From contig OX419756.1 in assembly GCA_948567375.1 (NCBI GenBank), forward strand, positions 10,855,001 through 10,919,000: 64,000 nucleotides of DNA, in the 5' to 3' direction. The stretch is from Lunularia cruciata (lineage: Eukaryota > Streptophyta > Marchantiopsida > Lunulariales > Lunulariaceae). Position 1 is the first letter of the stretch. Each line of letters begins with the position of its first letter. Positions 12,782 through 24,869 of the stretch are shown here, one piece after another. The position numbers were made by a program, and so were the translations under genes. The notes beneath the pieces were generated by a model that did not search any database, was not told where the DNA came from, and saw only the letters and a program-made list of their open reading frames with translations.

Positions 12782-13519
12782 TATAATATTTTGAGCAAAA
12801 AAGATTGTAAGAGAAGGAACACAAGCTTCACACTCAATACTCCGATGGACCATAGGAGCACCTTGACTTTATTATATAACAAAGAGGATTCTCTCAAAGG
12901 AAGCTCTACCCATGGATCAAATACATGGATATGTGACCTATTATGGAGCTCTACCTTTTGATTAGTTGCATACATGGATGACATGTTGGTTCTGGTCCTA
13001 TCTGGTTGGTCACACAAGCTTTGACTAGAAGGAATCTTTAGGGAATCTTCCTACAGGAATCTCTAAATTGTATAGGTGAGGTACCATAATAAGGATCTCA
13101 ATGAGACAAACAAGGGGGAAGGAAGGCCAATCTTCTCTTCTTTTGGGGCAAATGCACATATTTTTGAGGCCCAATTCATCCGTTTAAGCCTCCAAAATTA
13201 GCTTTGAAGTTTTTACACTATTTTTGAGTCCTACCATACTGGTACATGTACTCTCTTGGTGATACCTCTATCTGATCTACTTATTCCATTATCTATAATA
13301 ACCTTCCAAATGTTACCAAGTCAATTTTCACCTCTAGATAATATGTCTAGCTATTGATATTACATTTTCAAGTTGTTTTCAACTCTTGCTCAATTAGTAG
13401 AAGTGTTCTTTTTGTGACACCTCTATCTGATCTACCTAGTCCATCATACCTAACATCCTTCTAGATGTTACCAAGTCAATTTTCACCTCTAGATAATATA
13501 TCTAACTATTGGTATTATA
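12782..13519 (-). repeat. 5' LTR of outer family-1 element
   Basis: 738 bp. The ends have decayed to TATAATATTT...GGTATTATA. Two internal repeat units are present. It is more like the 1-538 LTR than the inner element's LTRs. It abuts a copia-type gag relic at 13520, the target of this insertion. Confidence 0.85.
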
Positions 13520-13520
13520 G

Positions 13521-13672
13521 TTATGAAGTAATAAACCATTTGGTGATATAGTCATCTTCTTTCATTTTTAACATTTGAAATTCATCTTGGAGATACATTT
13601 TGGTGACTAAATCTTGAGCTTCAAAGAGTTGTGTAAAAATTATGTAAGCCTCAAAGGTATAGTTGGTAGAAT
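13521..13672 (-). pseudogene. Copia-type gag (UBN2-like) fragment
   Basis: Minus-strand reading gives about 50 residues including FEAQDLVTKMYLQDEF and LKMKEDDYITKW, which resembles the LxxLKMxExxS region of Ty1/copia gag (UBN2/DUF4219 class). The frame is cut at 13520 by the outer family-1 element, so the rest of the copia body lies left of this window. Short, so the family call is tentative. Confidence 0.45.
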
Positions 13673-13764
13673 TGATATGATGGATTTGCCTTTTTGCAAG
13701 TTTAATATATGATAAAAGGCAAAGTGTAAGAGTCCTAATTTCAATGTTCCTTAGGCCTGCATTG

Positions 13765-13794
13765 AAACTACATTGACTAAGGTCAATGTAGTTT
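13765..13794. other. Perfect 13-bp inverted repeat, 4-nt loop
   Basis: AAACTACATTGAC and its exact reverse complement flank TAAG. There is no run of T after it in either direction and no neighbouring gene. It may be the core of a tiny palindromic element or part of a retrotransposon leader. Confidence 0.7.
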
Positions 13795-14343
13795 TAATAC
13801 TACCCATTGTAGTTGTTGTATGCTAAGTTGGTCAAGGTTGTATGATATTGACTATCCCTTTTAGAATTTTTGCTTGCAAAAACAAACTCATTCATAATTT
13901 CCAAATGAAGTAACATTTCTATTAAATTTCAAGATGTCTTTAACCTTCAACATAATGATTTGCCTCATCTTGATTGCAAATTTTGAATGGAATGAAGAAA
14001 TTAATGATTCAAATCAAACAATTAGATTAATTAGATCACATCTAGATTGTTACATCATAATGGACTAGATTAATTAAGCACAAAATGGTCTTTGAGCTAA
14101 TTCATTACAAAATTTTCTCCAAATGAAAGAAAAAATTCACCACATGTTGGAATTCTAATTCAAATAGATTTCACTATGGGATTGAGAATTTAATATAATT
14201 TAGAGGTATTAGAGAGGTCCCTTGGGAAAATTTTCTTTCTTGAATTGAAAATGCTTCATAAAATTGCTTGTGTTTAGTAGTATCTTGTGAAATTTGCAAA
14301 TTGAATTTAAAATCTAAAATTAGCAAGTTGTGTTCACCATATT

Positions 14344-14768
14344 TGTAAAAGACCATAGAGAGAATAGGAGAGTGAAAGATCACATTGTGACTCTTGAGTG
14401 AGGGAAACTCCAAATGCCTAGCATGAGCTTTGGCTTTGACAATGATAGACAATACATAAAGCCCTTGAGAAGCTTCTCAAGAAGCTTCTTTCCAGAACCG
14501 CTAACTTGGCATGCAAGCTAAACAAGTTGGAAAGCTTCCCAAAAAACTTTCTTCTAGAATCCACCTACTTGGCATGCAAGCCAAGCTAAGCTAGCCAAGA
14601 AGCTTCCTCTTAGAAGTCACCACTTAGCATACACATTATCCAATACTTGGAAGGTACCAAGTAACTTCCTAAATGCTTCTAGAATATCCTTATAATTCTT
14701 GGTTAATTTGGCATATTTAGTACTTTCTTAGTCTCGACTAACTCATCTATAAATTCCATATTGTTACA
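14344..14768 (-). repeat. Family-2 LTR (minus orientation)
   Basis: 425 bp, plus-strand ends TGTAAAAG...TTGTTACA. It is similar over its length to the split LTR at 25880-26056 + 36860-37105 (shared AAGCTTCT-rich core and the stretch AATGTGATCTTTCAC near the PBS side). Internal DNA lies to its left (13520-14343), about 0.65 kb of AT-rich leader before the copia-like gag relic. Confidence 0.7.
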
Positions 14769-15502
14769 ATATATAAAATTGACAAATATTGAGAATATTG
14801 AAATTTAAAAGAAGCTTTAATACCCTGTGAGAAAATAATAAGACAATGGATTAAGAAATAGTCTCAAAATACTTTCCATAATAGAGTTTATGTGTAGAAC
14901 AAAGTTCATAACTTAAATTGCTATGAAAAGTTCTCACATCAAAAGGCATGAGTCATGAGGCAATTATTCAATTTTTAGTATACATAATCTAAATCTAAAG
15001 ACTACATGACTATACACAAATCCTACAAACTTGATAATATGGATCAACACACGATTTGGTAAATTATCAATTGCTCTAGATTCTAATGCTTAATTTTATA
15101 GGCTCTCTTGTGCACTTGAGTATGAGGTAAGATAGGCTTTTCAAATATCCTCAACCCATTGGCACATGATACATAGGTGAGTTAATATGATTTTTTTCTC
15201 TTACCATAGTTTTTATATTATATTAGATGTATATTATGAGCTTAAGCTACGATATACTAAAAACCATTATAAATAGCCACATGATTACTGTATAATGTTA
15301 TTAAGCATTTGTGAGTTAAATGACATAGTTGAATTATTCATGAATCAATGGCTTTAAGAATAGACATGCTTTTCATAGGTAGTTAGCTGCTAGATTTTCA
15401 AATTTTCCAACTATAGATTGTGCTACATAAAAAAAGAGTTTGCAGAAGATGCACGTGTTAAGGAAAAGACTCAATACAAGTTATTATAGATTTTTTCTCC
15501 TA

Positions 15503-15653
15503 AGTTACTATAGATTTTTCTCATTTCAATCTTTAATAAACTATGGAATATCATAAGGCCACATAAGCCTTGTTCCTAAGTAACTATATGTTTCTCTCAT
15601 TTCAATCTTATATAAACTAAGGAATTTCATAAGGCTACATAAGCCTTGTACCT
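15503..15653. repeat. ~76-bp imperfect tandem duplication
   Basis: Unit 1 is about 15503-15578 and unit 2 about 15579-15653. Both contain CATAAG followed by CACATAAGCCTTG or CTACATAAGCCTTG, and they differ at roughly a tenth of positions. A further diverged partial copy follows near 15740. Confidence 0.75.
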
Positions 15654-17234
15654 TTGGTTATGGCTAATCTAATCACATGAGAGATGAGATAATTTTTCTC
15701 AATGCTTATTGTATCTTTTGTCAAAAAAGGTAGAACTATTAAAGCTACACAAGCCTTGTACCTTTTCTATGGCTAATCCCATGAGATTTATACCTATTTA
15801 TCTTATTATATCCTTGATCAAGAAGTGGAGTACCATTAGAGATCTTAGATTACAAGCTAAAGGAGTTATTAATTCTTGATAGATCTTCTTTTTTCATATT
15901 TTGTGTATAGTTCTATACTTATACTCACAAGACTTCTCAAAGATAGTTTATGAACGTCTTAAAAAATACCTCCAAAAAAATTAAGGAGTTGTTTTGAGTA
16001 GTTGCAACTATGGAGTGGGAAGAGATTCTAACATTATTTTCAAAGAAATGCTTATAACATCTTGTAATGGAGAAGGATAAGTAGTCCATTAGACCAATCT
16101 CTATTGGGCATCTTATTGCATCTTTCTTCATCATACTATTATCTTTTGATATTGTTCTTAACTATAATAGCACCTTTTTCTAATCAATTAATTTTTTTGT
16201 TTCAAAAGGATGTGAGATAGTATCTCTTTGCATTAAAGCACTCATAGGTATCCATCTTAATTGTGTTATCTGGAGGTGGATGTTGAAAATGCATGCTTTT
16301 AAAATCATCTCACTTGCATCTATACTAAGAGAGGTTTTGTAAGATAGTAGACCCTTTGCAATCCTTGTTTCTTATATAAAGTCCTCTTATGGTTCTTTTT
16401 TGTCTTATTGATTAGTATGGAGAGATCTCAGTATGTCTTGTTAGTTATCATTGTCCTTCAACATTATTTATACTTCAAGCAACACTTTTTCTACTATCAA
16501 TTAGAGTTACAACACTAAGAAAATAGGAGGTAGTATTTTCTAGCATTAAAGCATTCTTGGATAGCTATCTTAGTTGTATTATCTTGCATTGGATATTGAA
16601 ACATGCTTTTAATAGTACCTTTCATGCATTTATCTTTGAGGTTTTAAGCAAGCTAGTAGATTGTTATAAACCTTATTCTCTTTATAACTACATTTTTCTT
16701 ATTCTATTTTCTAGTAAGATTACTATTTATAGAGCATAATTGCTCATGAATCAACCATAAGTACTAGATAAGGTGATCTATTTATTTTTAAGACTGTTTT
16801 TAGCATTCTTTTATCTACTACATTTACTATCCTAGGTTTTTTTAAGAAGCTTTTTATCTATTACATTTGTAGTTTTACATTGTATCTTTTTATATGAGTA
16901 ACTGCTCAATTATTTTTAGATCCTATTAGTTAGATTAAGTATGCTTTTGATCAAGTTATGTACTTCTATTCATGTCTTATAGCACTTATTATGTGAACCT
17001 TATAAACCAAATAAGGTAGGTTTGTTCACTTGACTACCATGCATCATGTTGTAAGCTTGAGATTCAATGTATTAAAAAGTAAGGCATTATCTCTTTTTAG
17101 GTGTCCCTTGTGATTTATATCATATAGAATGGCATATTTACACATCTAGAAATAGCTCTGCATTCTTAGAGTCCTATTTGGGTCCTAAGACTTTTATCTT
17201 GTGCTATGTAGATGTTGTCCTTGTAAAATAAATC

Positions 17235-17300
17235 TCATATGTAGATGATATTCTTATATGCAGTGATCCACAAGTAATCTTTGGTAAACTCTCCTCCAAT
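17235..17300 (+). pseudogene. Reverse-transcriptase relic (YVDD box)
   Basis: The frame reads SYVDDILICSDPQVIFGKL. YVDD at 17238-17249 is the catalytic box of LTR-retrotransposon RT, followed by residues usual in copia/gypsy RT. The surrounding frame is broken and the superfamily is not decidable from so little. Confidence 0.4.
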
Positions 17301-19679
17301 TATGCTTGTTAATTGTAATATCTACTTTGCATGGTTTTCCCTTCTCACTTGTTCCTTTTAATATTGAGAGTCTTTATTGTGAAGATTATGAGCATAGTTA
17401 TGATCATAGGATCAAGGACTTTTGAATGTATGAAAATGAATTTGGTGCATAGATAGATAGATATCTAGCTAATTTAATATGTAAGGGTAGGCCTTATATC
17501 CAATAGAGCAAACTACTCCTATAGCATTTTTGGGCAATTAGACACACTTGACACCTTTGCTTTCTACTAGTTTTGTAATTATCAATTAATAAGTAATCTA
17601 TCAGAGATTTGTGATAGAGGTGGAAGATGGATCCTTTATCTTGCAAAAATTTTTATGATAAAAAAGAGATGGTTTCTTTCCAAAATCATAATATGATATC
17701 CAACCTTTTTTTGCCTTTTTATTGAATAGACATTTAATAATTTCAACATGATTTGTATTTTCTTCTTGTTTATCCATTCATGCTTTTTGCTTTTTGCTTT
17801 AGCAAAAGAGCAAGCGCTTGATCCTAGCTCAATCATCCACTTCTTTTATAGTAAGGAGGTTATGTTTAGGTTTGGTCCATCCATCTAAATCTTCATTATT
17901 TATTGGAGTAGCTTAGATGTTGCAAGGGTGCATATGACTTGTGGCATTTTTGAGGATAGAAGATTGCTACTTAGGACATTATTAAGGATGTGATTTTTGT
18001 GATGGAATGAGAGAATGGATACTTAATAAAGAGAGAGAGAGCATTGGTATACCTAAAAGACAACATAAGTTTGAATAAACCTGTGTATGACTTGAGAAAA
18101 TCAAATTACAATGTCCTATATTATGTTCATAGATCACACAAAAGATTTCGTTTACGAAGGAGTGCCTACACATCATTTTGGACGAATAACAAGTTTAGCC
18201 ACAAAAACCAAGATCTTCACGTATAAGGGTATGTATTAAGATCAACTCTTCATTCTTTCCACCTTGGAGTTATATAGAGCTCTAAATATAGAGTTTCATA
18301 TGGTTATCAAAGACTTTGCAAGTGCTTAATATATTAGGTGATATAGTATCACTTTCAATTACTACTTGTAACTTACTTTAGACAGCTATTTGATGTTGAT
18401 GCATGTGGCTTTGCCACTGAGCTTGAAAGAATAAGCCAAGGAGGTCTTGCAAAATTTAGGATATTGGACTCAAAAAGATAAATTTAGGATCTAGGGTTTA
18501 AGGTAAGTAAGAGGTACTATATCAGAATCACAAAAATAAGACCAATTTTCTCATCTAGAGCTTGAGATCTTTCCAACTAAATGTAGTGAAAAATCTAAGA
18601 GGAGTTGATTGTACTAACATTTTAGCCTATAGTAATATAAAGATAGTACATATTGCTCTACAAAGAATATCAACTAAACTAATTGTACAAAGAGCCTAAT
18701 TAGTTGCCTTAAGAGCATTGGCTTATGCAATCCATAAGAGAGTAATCATACAATGATACTTCTTTGGATGCTCCATTGATATATAAGCATATATTTATTT
18801 AGTTTTCACACCGTAGGTTTAGTACAAAAGGTCGTATATTATGATATTGTTGGTATATAGGTCATATGACTTTGATTGTTTTCATATCCTAGAAATAAAA
18901 GGACAGATCTCCCATTGTAATGCAATCAAGGTTTTGATTTTCCTTACATGGTTTGATGAGATCTTCCCATTTTGCTATTCTTTGAATTTTTTTCCTCTTG
19001 GTTAATTCTTTAGATTACTCAGTTTTGGTGCCAAGTTTAGAGGAAGGTGAAGTTGATTTTTGTTCCTATGTATTTAAAAAAAAATCATAGAATTTTGCTG
19101 GTTAAAATTATTTTTTGCTTCTCTGTTAAACAAGCTGAATAATAAGAAAATTAAGTCAATATGCTGGAATTAAAAATTATGTACAGTACAGAGTTCAAAA
19201 TTAAAAATAAATGCTAAATTTTCAAAGATAGAAAACCATCTTGAATGTTAGGAGATTTTATGTATTTTATATTATTGAGCTGAAGCCACCTAATTCAACA
19301 AGAAATTCTTTTTAACTTATACTAAAGTAATCCATGAAAGGAGGATCATATTACTAAATCTTAGAAGAAAAAGAATCTGAACAACAAGACCAAAGTATCT
19401 TAGAGTAAGTTTTTAAAAATGGAGAGCATGACAGACCACCAGAAACAAAGTATCAATGGGTAGGCCTTGTACACCTTTCTTTCTTAATGAGCTTACAAAT
19501 ATTTTACCTTTTATACATAAATTGAATGTTTAAACTAAAAATTTACACAACAATAAAATATCAAGATATTTTTAAGTAATCACACTTAAACCGATGTCTC
19601 TAACTTCAATCAATAAATCGTTTTTCATCATAAACTATACTCATTGATACAGTGATGACTTATTATTCATCATTAAAAC

Positions 19680-20726
19680 TCAGATTACAATATTTTCTTT
19701 AATGACTAAGATTGGTTTAGTCGTTGGCAAAATCATAATATGATCAAGTAGGATATAAAAATAGGTTTTCATCCGTCTTAAAATTTCTTTTATGTATTTT
19801 ATCCCTGTGAAATTCAACCTTATGTTTAATCTCGCTTTCTTATTTCTATTTGGCGAGTATATCACTTCTATTGAACTTAGGTCTATTGCCCGCCTTACCT
19901 CTAGGTGTTGCACTCCTTACTTATCAGTTTGGTATTGCACTTTTAGTTCTAATTGGAAAATATCAATTTCCAAGGAATGGCCTCCATGGCCATCTTACCA
20001 CTTAATCTTGTACTCTTACCTTTAAGTAGAATAATCGACCTACGTAGGAAAACTTAATGGAGATTGAAAGATCAAGTTCCAGGTCTATGTTCCCCATGGG
20101 ATACAGACCACTATACTTAAACTGTGACATGTCATGTAAGGGAAATCAATCTGAAAAGTAAGGGGCAAAAGAGAAAGCAGGAAGTATGGAGTACGCCCAT
20201 GGTGACGATTGATGATAGGAGGATTTATCCATTGATTCGCACACATTTGGATAAGACTACTCCTCATTAACAAGTGTAGATTTATCCAACCGCACATTTT
20301 AGTGCAAAGTGTGTACAAAAGAGGTTGTGTCAGCTTCAATCCCGGTGCCTTGACGTATATGTATCGTAGTGGTATATGTATCGTAGTGTTTAATTGCCAC
20401 TGCAATACCTTGTTAGAAAACCTCCATGGTAGTATCTCTTGCAAAAGAGTAGCGGTAAAACTGCCATGCGGTGAGTAGAACCGTGCCTAGTTCGACATCA
20501 TGATCTACTTACTTTGCCTGCCACCAAGATAATCTTGTCCGAATGCTATTATCAACGTCTTAATCATGATAGTCGGTGGCCTCAGTCTGATCACCTCCCA
20601 CCATTAGGAACATGAGACTGACCAAGAGGAAAGGGAAAAACGTGTCTCCTATTTCACCGGAAGAAACTTGAGCCAGTTACAAGACCTACTATGTAGTCCG
20701 CAGTTAACATGCACTTATTTACAAGT
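19680..20726. other. 3' flank of the PLAC8 gene
   Basis: GC rises here compared with 14-19 kb, marking the edge of the host-gene island. It probably includes the 3' UTR (minus strand, below 20727), but I see no canonical AATAAA near the stop. No other gene found. Confidence 0.4.
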
Positions 20727-22490
20727 TCAGATGGGATCATTATGACCTTGAGGAGGTGAATTGCTTCCTGTAGAAATTGCAGCACCCATGGTTTGGACTT
20801 GAGGTGCAACTGTCATAGCTGCCCCTCCAATTGTTGAAGTCCGTTCAACCAATTCCCGATGTTCTTGGCAATTGGCACACAAGTGACAACACAGGTGTGT
20901 CAAGAAATCTCCGCACGGTGCATCCTGTAACACAAAAGAATATCAGCTTGAGATTCCGAGCATATATTGAGTAGTTAATTTTGAATACGTTAATTGAAAT
21001 CCGGCTACCCACGTAGGACAAAAACAAACCCGGGGATATAGGGAAGAGTTGCAGAAAACATGAAGGCAATGAAAAATATTCCAGCGGAACACACTACCAA
21101 TTACTCACAAATCCTTGAATATCAATATCAAACGAGTATGTTCCAAAAATTTACTCACTTCCAGATTGTATCTGCTGCGTAGTGCTTTCCGGTAACTGCA
21201 AACGTAACAAGGTACACAAGAACCAAGAACGCTGAACCATGCACCAACACCGTCAGTCAACGCACAACAAAGACCCGACACGACACCCCAGAGTAGGCAA
21301 TGCATTAGGCACGGTCCAATCCATGGCTTTCCTTCCAACATCTCCACATTTTGGCCAAATAACACACAAGGGCACCAGCACCCCAAACAGCCTGCGATAA
21401 CAACGACAGGAACATCTCATTAGATGAGGAGAAGTGGACAACAAATAGATGTGTGCCCGAGTGACTAGGAATCAATAAAATACAATCAGCTCAAGCACAA
21501 CCAGAAGCAGTTTTCGTTCTCGCATCACCCGTTACACCAATCCTAACGCTATTTTCCTATGGACTCATGGAAACTTCAATTTGGAGGCCAAGTAGATGGT
21601 AGAAACTGCATGCTTGACTGTGTGAAAGCTAACAGGTGTATTGAGAAGTTAACATGGAGAATTTATTGCAGCCCACAACACTAGACTCCTTCTGGAGATT
21701 CCACACCCGGTAAGTGGAAAGTGAAGGGTACTGACCCCTTGGGGAATATTTGCTGTGTGTCTTTTATCTGTGCTAAGAGAGATAACTTTCTCTCCAGGAC
21801 ATCATACTAGCTTTCATACACGCTATTCGTTCCTGATATATACTTCCTTGCAAGTTGCTCCCTCTCCATAAAAGAGTTGCAATAAGACCACCGCAGATGG
21901 ACGGAACCAGATAAATTAGTCTCCCAGCAGCCTAGTAACCTTTTACCAGATTTATCCCAGAACTCCACCAATTTATAACCTTTTGATTCAAGGAAGCAGT
22001 TGACATTTCCTTGCGTTATTGCTAGTAGCAAAACCGCTCAGCTCGTGAAGCCCCGGTTTATGTCTGGTATACTTAAAGAGAAGTACATAATCTGCTCGAT
22101 TCCAAGTGATATTCAAAGTGGCTGTCTATAAAAGCACAAAACACTAATCTCGAAGATTACTGATTACATAAATTAGGAGTTCGACTGTCGCTACAAGACT
22201 TTAAATGATGGATACGCTCAACTTCTTATGACACTCGACAATTTGAACAAGGAGTTTTAACATGCAAAGATGCAGGTATGCAACTGCATCGCTTGTATAC
22301 GTATTAAGAGATGTAAGAGAGACTCACAAATTGGAAAGTCGTCACAGCAGGCACAAATGCCAGAATTCCAACGAATCTGACTCTGGCGCGGGCCGCGCTC
22401 CTCTACATTAAGATGAGACGAGTTATCTTCGATGAGTGGCTCGCCCTGTGGGGCCTCTACATAACCTGGTGGGGTATAGCTTCCCGTCAT
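20727..22490 (-). CDS. PLAC8-domain protein (cell number regulator / plant cadmium resistance-like), 3 exons
   Basis: Coding exons on the minus strand are 22490-22328, 21391-21159 and 20924-20727, with both introns GT-AG (donors GTGAGT; acceptors ending GCAG and ACAG). Intron phases are 1 and 0, and the joined CDS is 594 nt (197 aa). The protein begins MTGSYTPPGYVEAP, a proline-rich cytosolic lead, followed by the Cys-rich PLAC8 domain: CCDDFPIC across intron 1, GCWCPCVLFGQN, a hydrophobic Leu/Val/Trp stretch, CVPCYVCSYRKALRSRYNLE, DAPCGDFLTHLCCHLCANC and QEHREL. These are the hallmark motifs of plant PLAC8 proteins, which are small membrane proteins linked in other plants to organ size control and heavy-metal (Cd, Zn) or Ca transport. 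The C-terminus is a Gly/Ser/Pro-rich tail ending NDPI. No disruption seen. Exact function within the family is unknown. Confidence 0.9.
20925..21158 (-). other. Intron 2 of the PLAC8 gene
   Basis: 234 bp, phase 0, donor GTGAGT and acceptor TTACAG. It falls between YNLE and DAPCGDF, inside the conserved domain. Confidence 0.88.
21392..22327 (-). other. Intron 1 of the PLAC8 gene
   Basis: 936 bp, phase 1, donor GTGAGT and acceptor TCGCAG. It splits the Cys codon after CCDDFPI. I see no transposon inside. Confidence 0.85.
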
Positions 22491-23899
22491 GTCCCTTCCC
22501 TGATGTGAATCAAAGAATTAAAACCTTTCTAATTTGATACCAACCAGCAATTAACCATTGGCAGCTGAGCTCTGTCCATAAGTCCCAATAGCTATTCCTC
22601 TAGTTACTGTAGCACACTATGGACGGATAATTTAAAATCCTCGTTGGAACTAACACGGAAAGAACACGATAGCTTCAACGTTATCTTCTTTGTGCTTTCA
22701 TGAGAACCCGAAAGCGGATATGTCTAACACGCCAATTGATCAAAGCAGCAACCATCAGCACCGAAGGGTAGTAACAGTACAATCCTCTTCTGAGCACTTC
22801 AACCTCTACTTGATCATGCCGAAAACCGTAGGAAAGTTCGATTGACCACTCGAAACATTCCATCTTCAAGCTCACAAGATATTCGTTGTAATTGGGATAA
22901 TAGCTATAACCCTAGCAAACTTAAGGGAGTGTGAACAGTTTCAAATTAGGGCTAGAAACCTCAAGCTTCTGAAAAGGACACCAACATTTTCTAGCAATGA
23001 GTATTCAATTAATCTGCACTAACTGAAACCCCTACATGTCGACACTGTAGGGACACGTCTTGAACTGAGATTCATCGCAGCAAAACTTACATCGAAAACT
23101 CTCAATCTGATGTCTTGGTGAGTTAAAAATTCAAACGTGGCCATCCAAGTTCGCGACCTACACTGTTGATTCCCCAAAAAAATACCATACCTGGTGCTCA
23201 AAGGTAGTCACATATTCATATGCTTACAGATATAAGTTCCTGGTCAGCACGATTGGCAACTAATGGCACTCCAGTGTAAGATCGTCCACAAGACGTGCGC
23301 TCAAATTACAGACATACAAAGCGCAGTTGAAGTCTAGCTCTTTAAAGAGGAGTGCGAGTAAACGGTCTTGCAGTATGGAGCTTCTGCAAAGTCTAACCCG
23401 GAGGTTCAATTTCCCGATCTGACCTCTGAAGTTCGAAACTACAGTCACCCGAAAATTCGATTCCAATTCAAAGAACTAGTGTATATCCACAACAACAAAA
23501 CAACGTTTTTCCCCTTCCGGTTGACCTTTCCTTCTTTCGCAACAGAGCCAAGACGAGAGTATGCAGAGTATGGCTCACCTTCCAGAGAATATAATCTCAG
23601 CAAGTTTTTGCTTTACTGCACAGGATCACGTGGATGAAATCATCTCACACAGGTACTGATAATAATCATTTCCGAAAAATACTGGAACTCCCAAATCAAA
23701 GTCCCCGGAAATCAGTCTCACGGTGTTGTCACTGCCACAATTGGTTCACAAGTCGACGACGGCTGAAATGGAAGAGGAAACTTGAGGTCAATCAAACGTC
23801 TGCACGAGTAAACTGTTTGTCTCTTGGTCATAACTTGCCGCTAGCTTCATCAGTGTTTTGCGAGTCTATCGGATAGCGCTGATCGAGGTTCCTTTCAGT
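22491..23899 (-). other. 5' region of the PLAC8 gene
   Basis: Upstream DNA of the gene, moderately GC-rich and without recognisable ORF homology. A potential acceptor (CACATCAG) lies 10 bases before the ATG, so a 5'-UTR intron is possible. No TATA box can be assigned with confidence. Confidence 0.35.
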
Positions 23900-24150
23900 G
23901 AGGAGTAGCGCTGGGGCAAAACGTTTCCGGAGACCAGATCAAAAACCGGAGGAAATGTCCAGATACCTGTGTCAGCGTATGAGGAGCACGTGTTGGGGTA
24001 AGTGGTTTTTGGAACCAGATCAAAATGCAAAAACCGGTGTCCCCGTATGAGGAGCAGCTTTGGGGTAAGTGGTTTTTGGACACCAGATCAAAAGCCGGAT
24101 TAAAAGCCCATGTTCCGGTAATATTAAGAGCAGCTTTCGTGTAATTGGAT
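23900..24150. repeat. Degenerate 68-81 bp tandem repeat
   Basis: Units start with GAGGAG(C/T)A: 23900-23980, 23981-24048, 24049-24125, and a partial unit at 24126-24150 starting AAGAGCAGC. Each complete unit carries GG(G)G(T/C)AA followed by the stretch ACCAGATCAAAA. It lies 1.4 kb upstream of the PLAC8 start codon. Confidence 0.8.
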
Positions 24151-24869
24151 ACTTGACTCAAGGAGCTATCCAAGTGAAGTACAAGACCGCATAGGAAAAA
24201 GAAAAAGGAATATAAGGTACCAAGAAGTGCAGAAAGAGAGAATAAGGCCTATAGAAACTCCGCTATAACCCTATGCAGTACTAAGGTACCAAAGCAAAAC
24301 AAAGAACAAAGAATTCTAATGTTGAACATTGTGAATATAAGTCCATGGTTTGTATGTTTGGCAGACGGGAAGAGAGAGTCCTAGACATAACTGGACCTCC
24401 TATTGAAGTTGATTGTATATGAAGGTAGAATGTCTAGTAGCACTATAAAGTGATGGAGATTGTTGTTTGAAATATGATGCAAGTATGGTAGGAAAGATAG
24501 CCCCTCACCTCTCCCCCTCTACGGGGAACCTCATGCTGCCTCGCAAGAGGGGAGACCATCAATGATGAAATACCCAAAAGTCTTTATAGCCAAGGGGATG
24601 AAGATATCAAAGAATAGCCCTGATGAGTAATGGTCTTCCCTTCCCTCGTTTGCAATGATAGTTGTTGCTTCCACCTAAATGCATACTTGCCAATGACTCT
24701 ACTTGTATTGGGTTTGTGATCACCACCTCAAACATAGTACGTCTTCAATCTATCAAGTCATAATATACACTTTCACATGCCAAGAAGGTGGCTCAAGTAG
24801 ATCCAACTACCACTAAATTTGTACTTGAAGGAGACTATGTGGATCATAGGATTTATGCAACTATATCTC
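24151..24869. other. Spacer without recognised feature
   Basis: No ORF, repeat or RNA gene recognised. The base composition falls back to the AT-rich background across this stretch. Confidence 0.4.

Larger units (their letters stand above)
1..13519 (-). mobile_element. Outer family-1 Ty3/gypsy chromovirus, interrupted
   Basis: Composite call from three pieces: LTR 1-538 plus 3' pol 539-2593, gag/PR/RT N-terminus 9918-12767, and LTR 12782-13519. All are minus-strand, in the right order, and share subfamily-specific LTR variants distinct from the inner copy at 2997-9585. About 30 bp of RT seen in other copies (equivalent to roughly 5778-5808) is missing at the break. The left LTR is cut by the window edge, so a target-site duplication cannot be checked. 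Confidence 0.65.
14769..19679. other. AT-rich intergenic DNA with retroelement relics
   Basis: No intact ORF. Contains a 76-bp tandem duplication (15503-15653) and one reverse-transcriptase-like relic (about 17235-17300); the rest has no recognisable coding, RNA or structural feature. Confidence 0.5.

Noticed and set aside
20085-20444. 119-codon minus-strand frame downstream of the PLAC8 stop
   Set aside because: No similarity or splice context tying it to the gene; probably UTR or intergenic.
23368-23876. Plus-strand open frames upstream of the PLAC8 gene
   Set aside because: No domain, no codon pattern like the neighbouring exons, and no partner exons.
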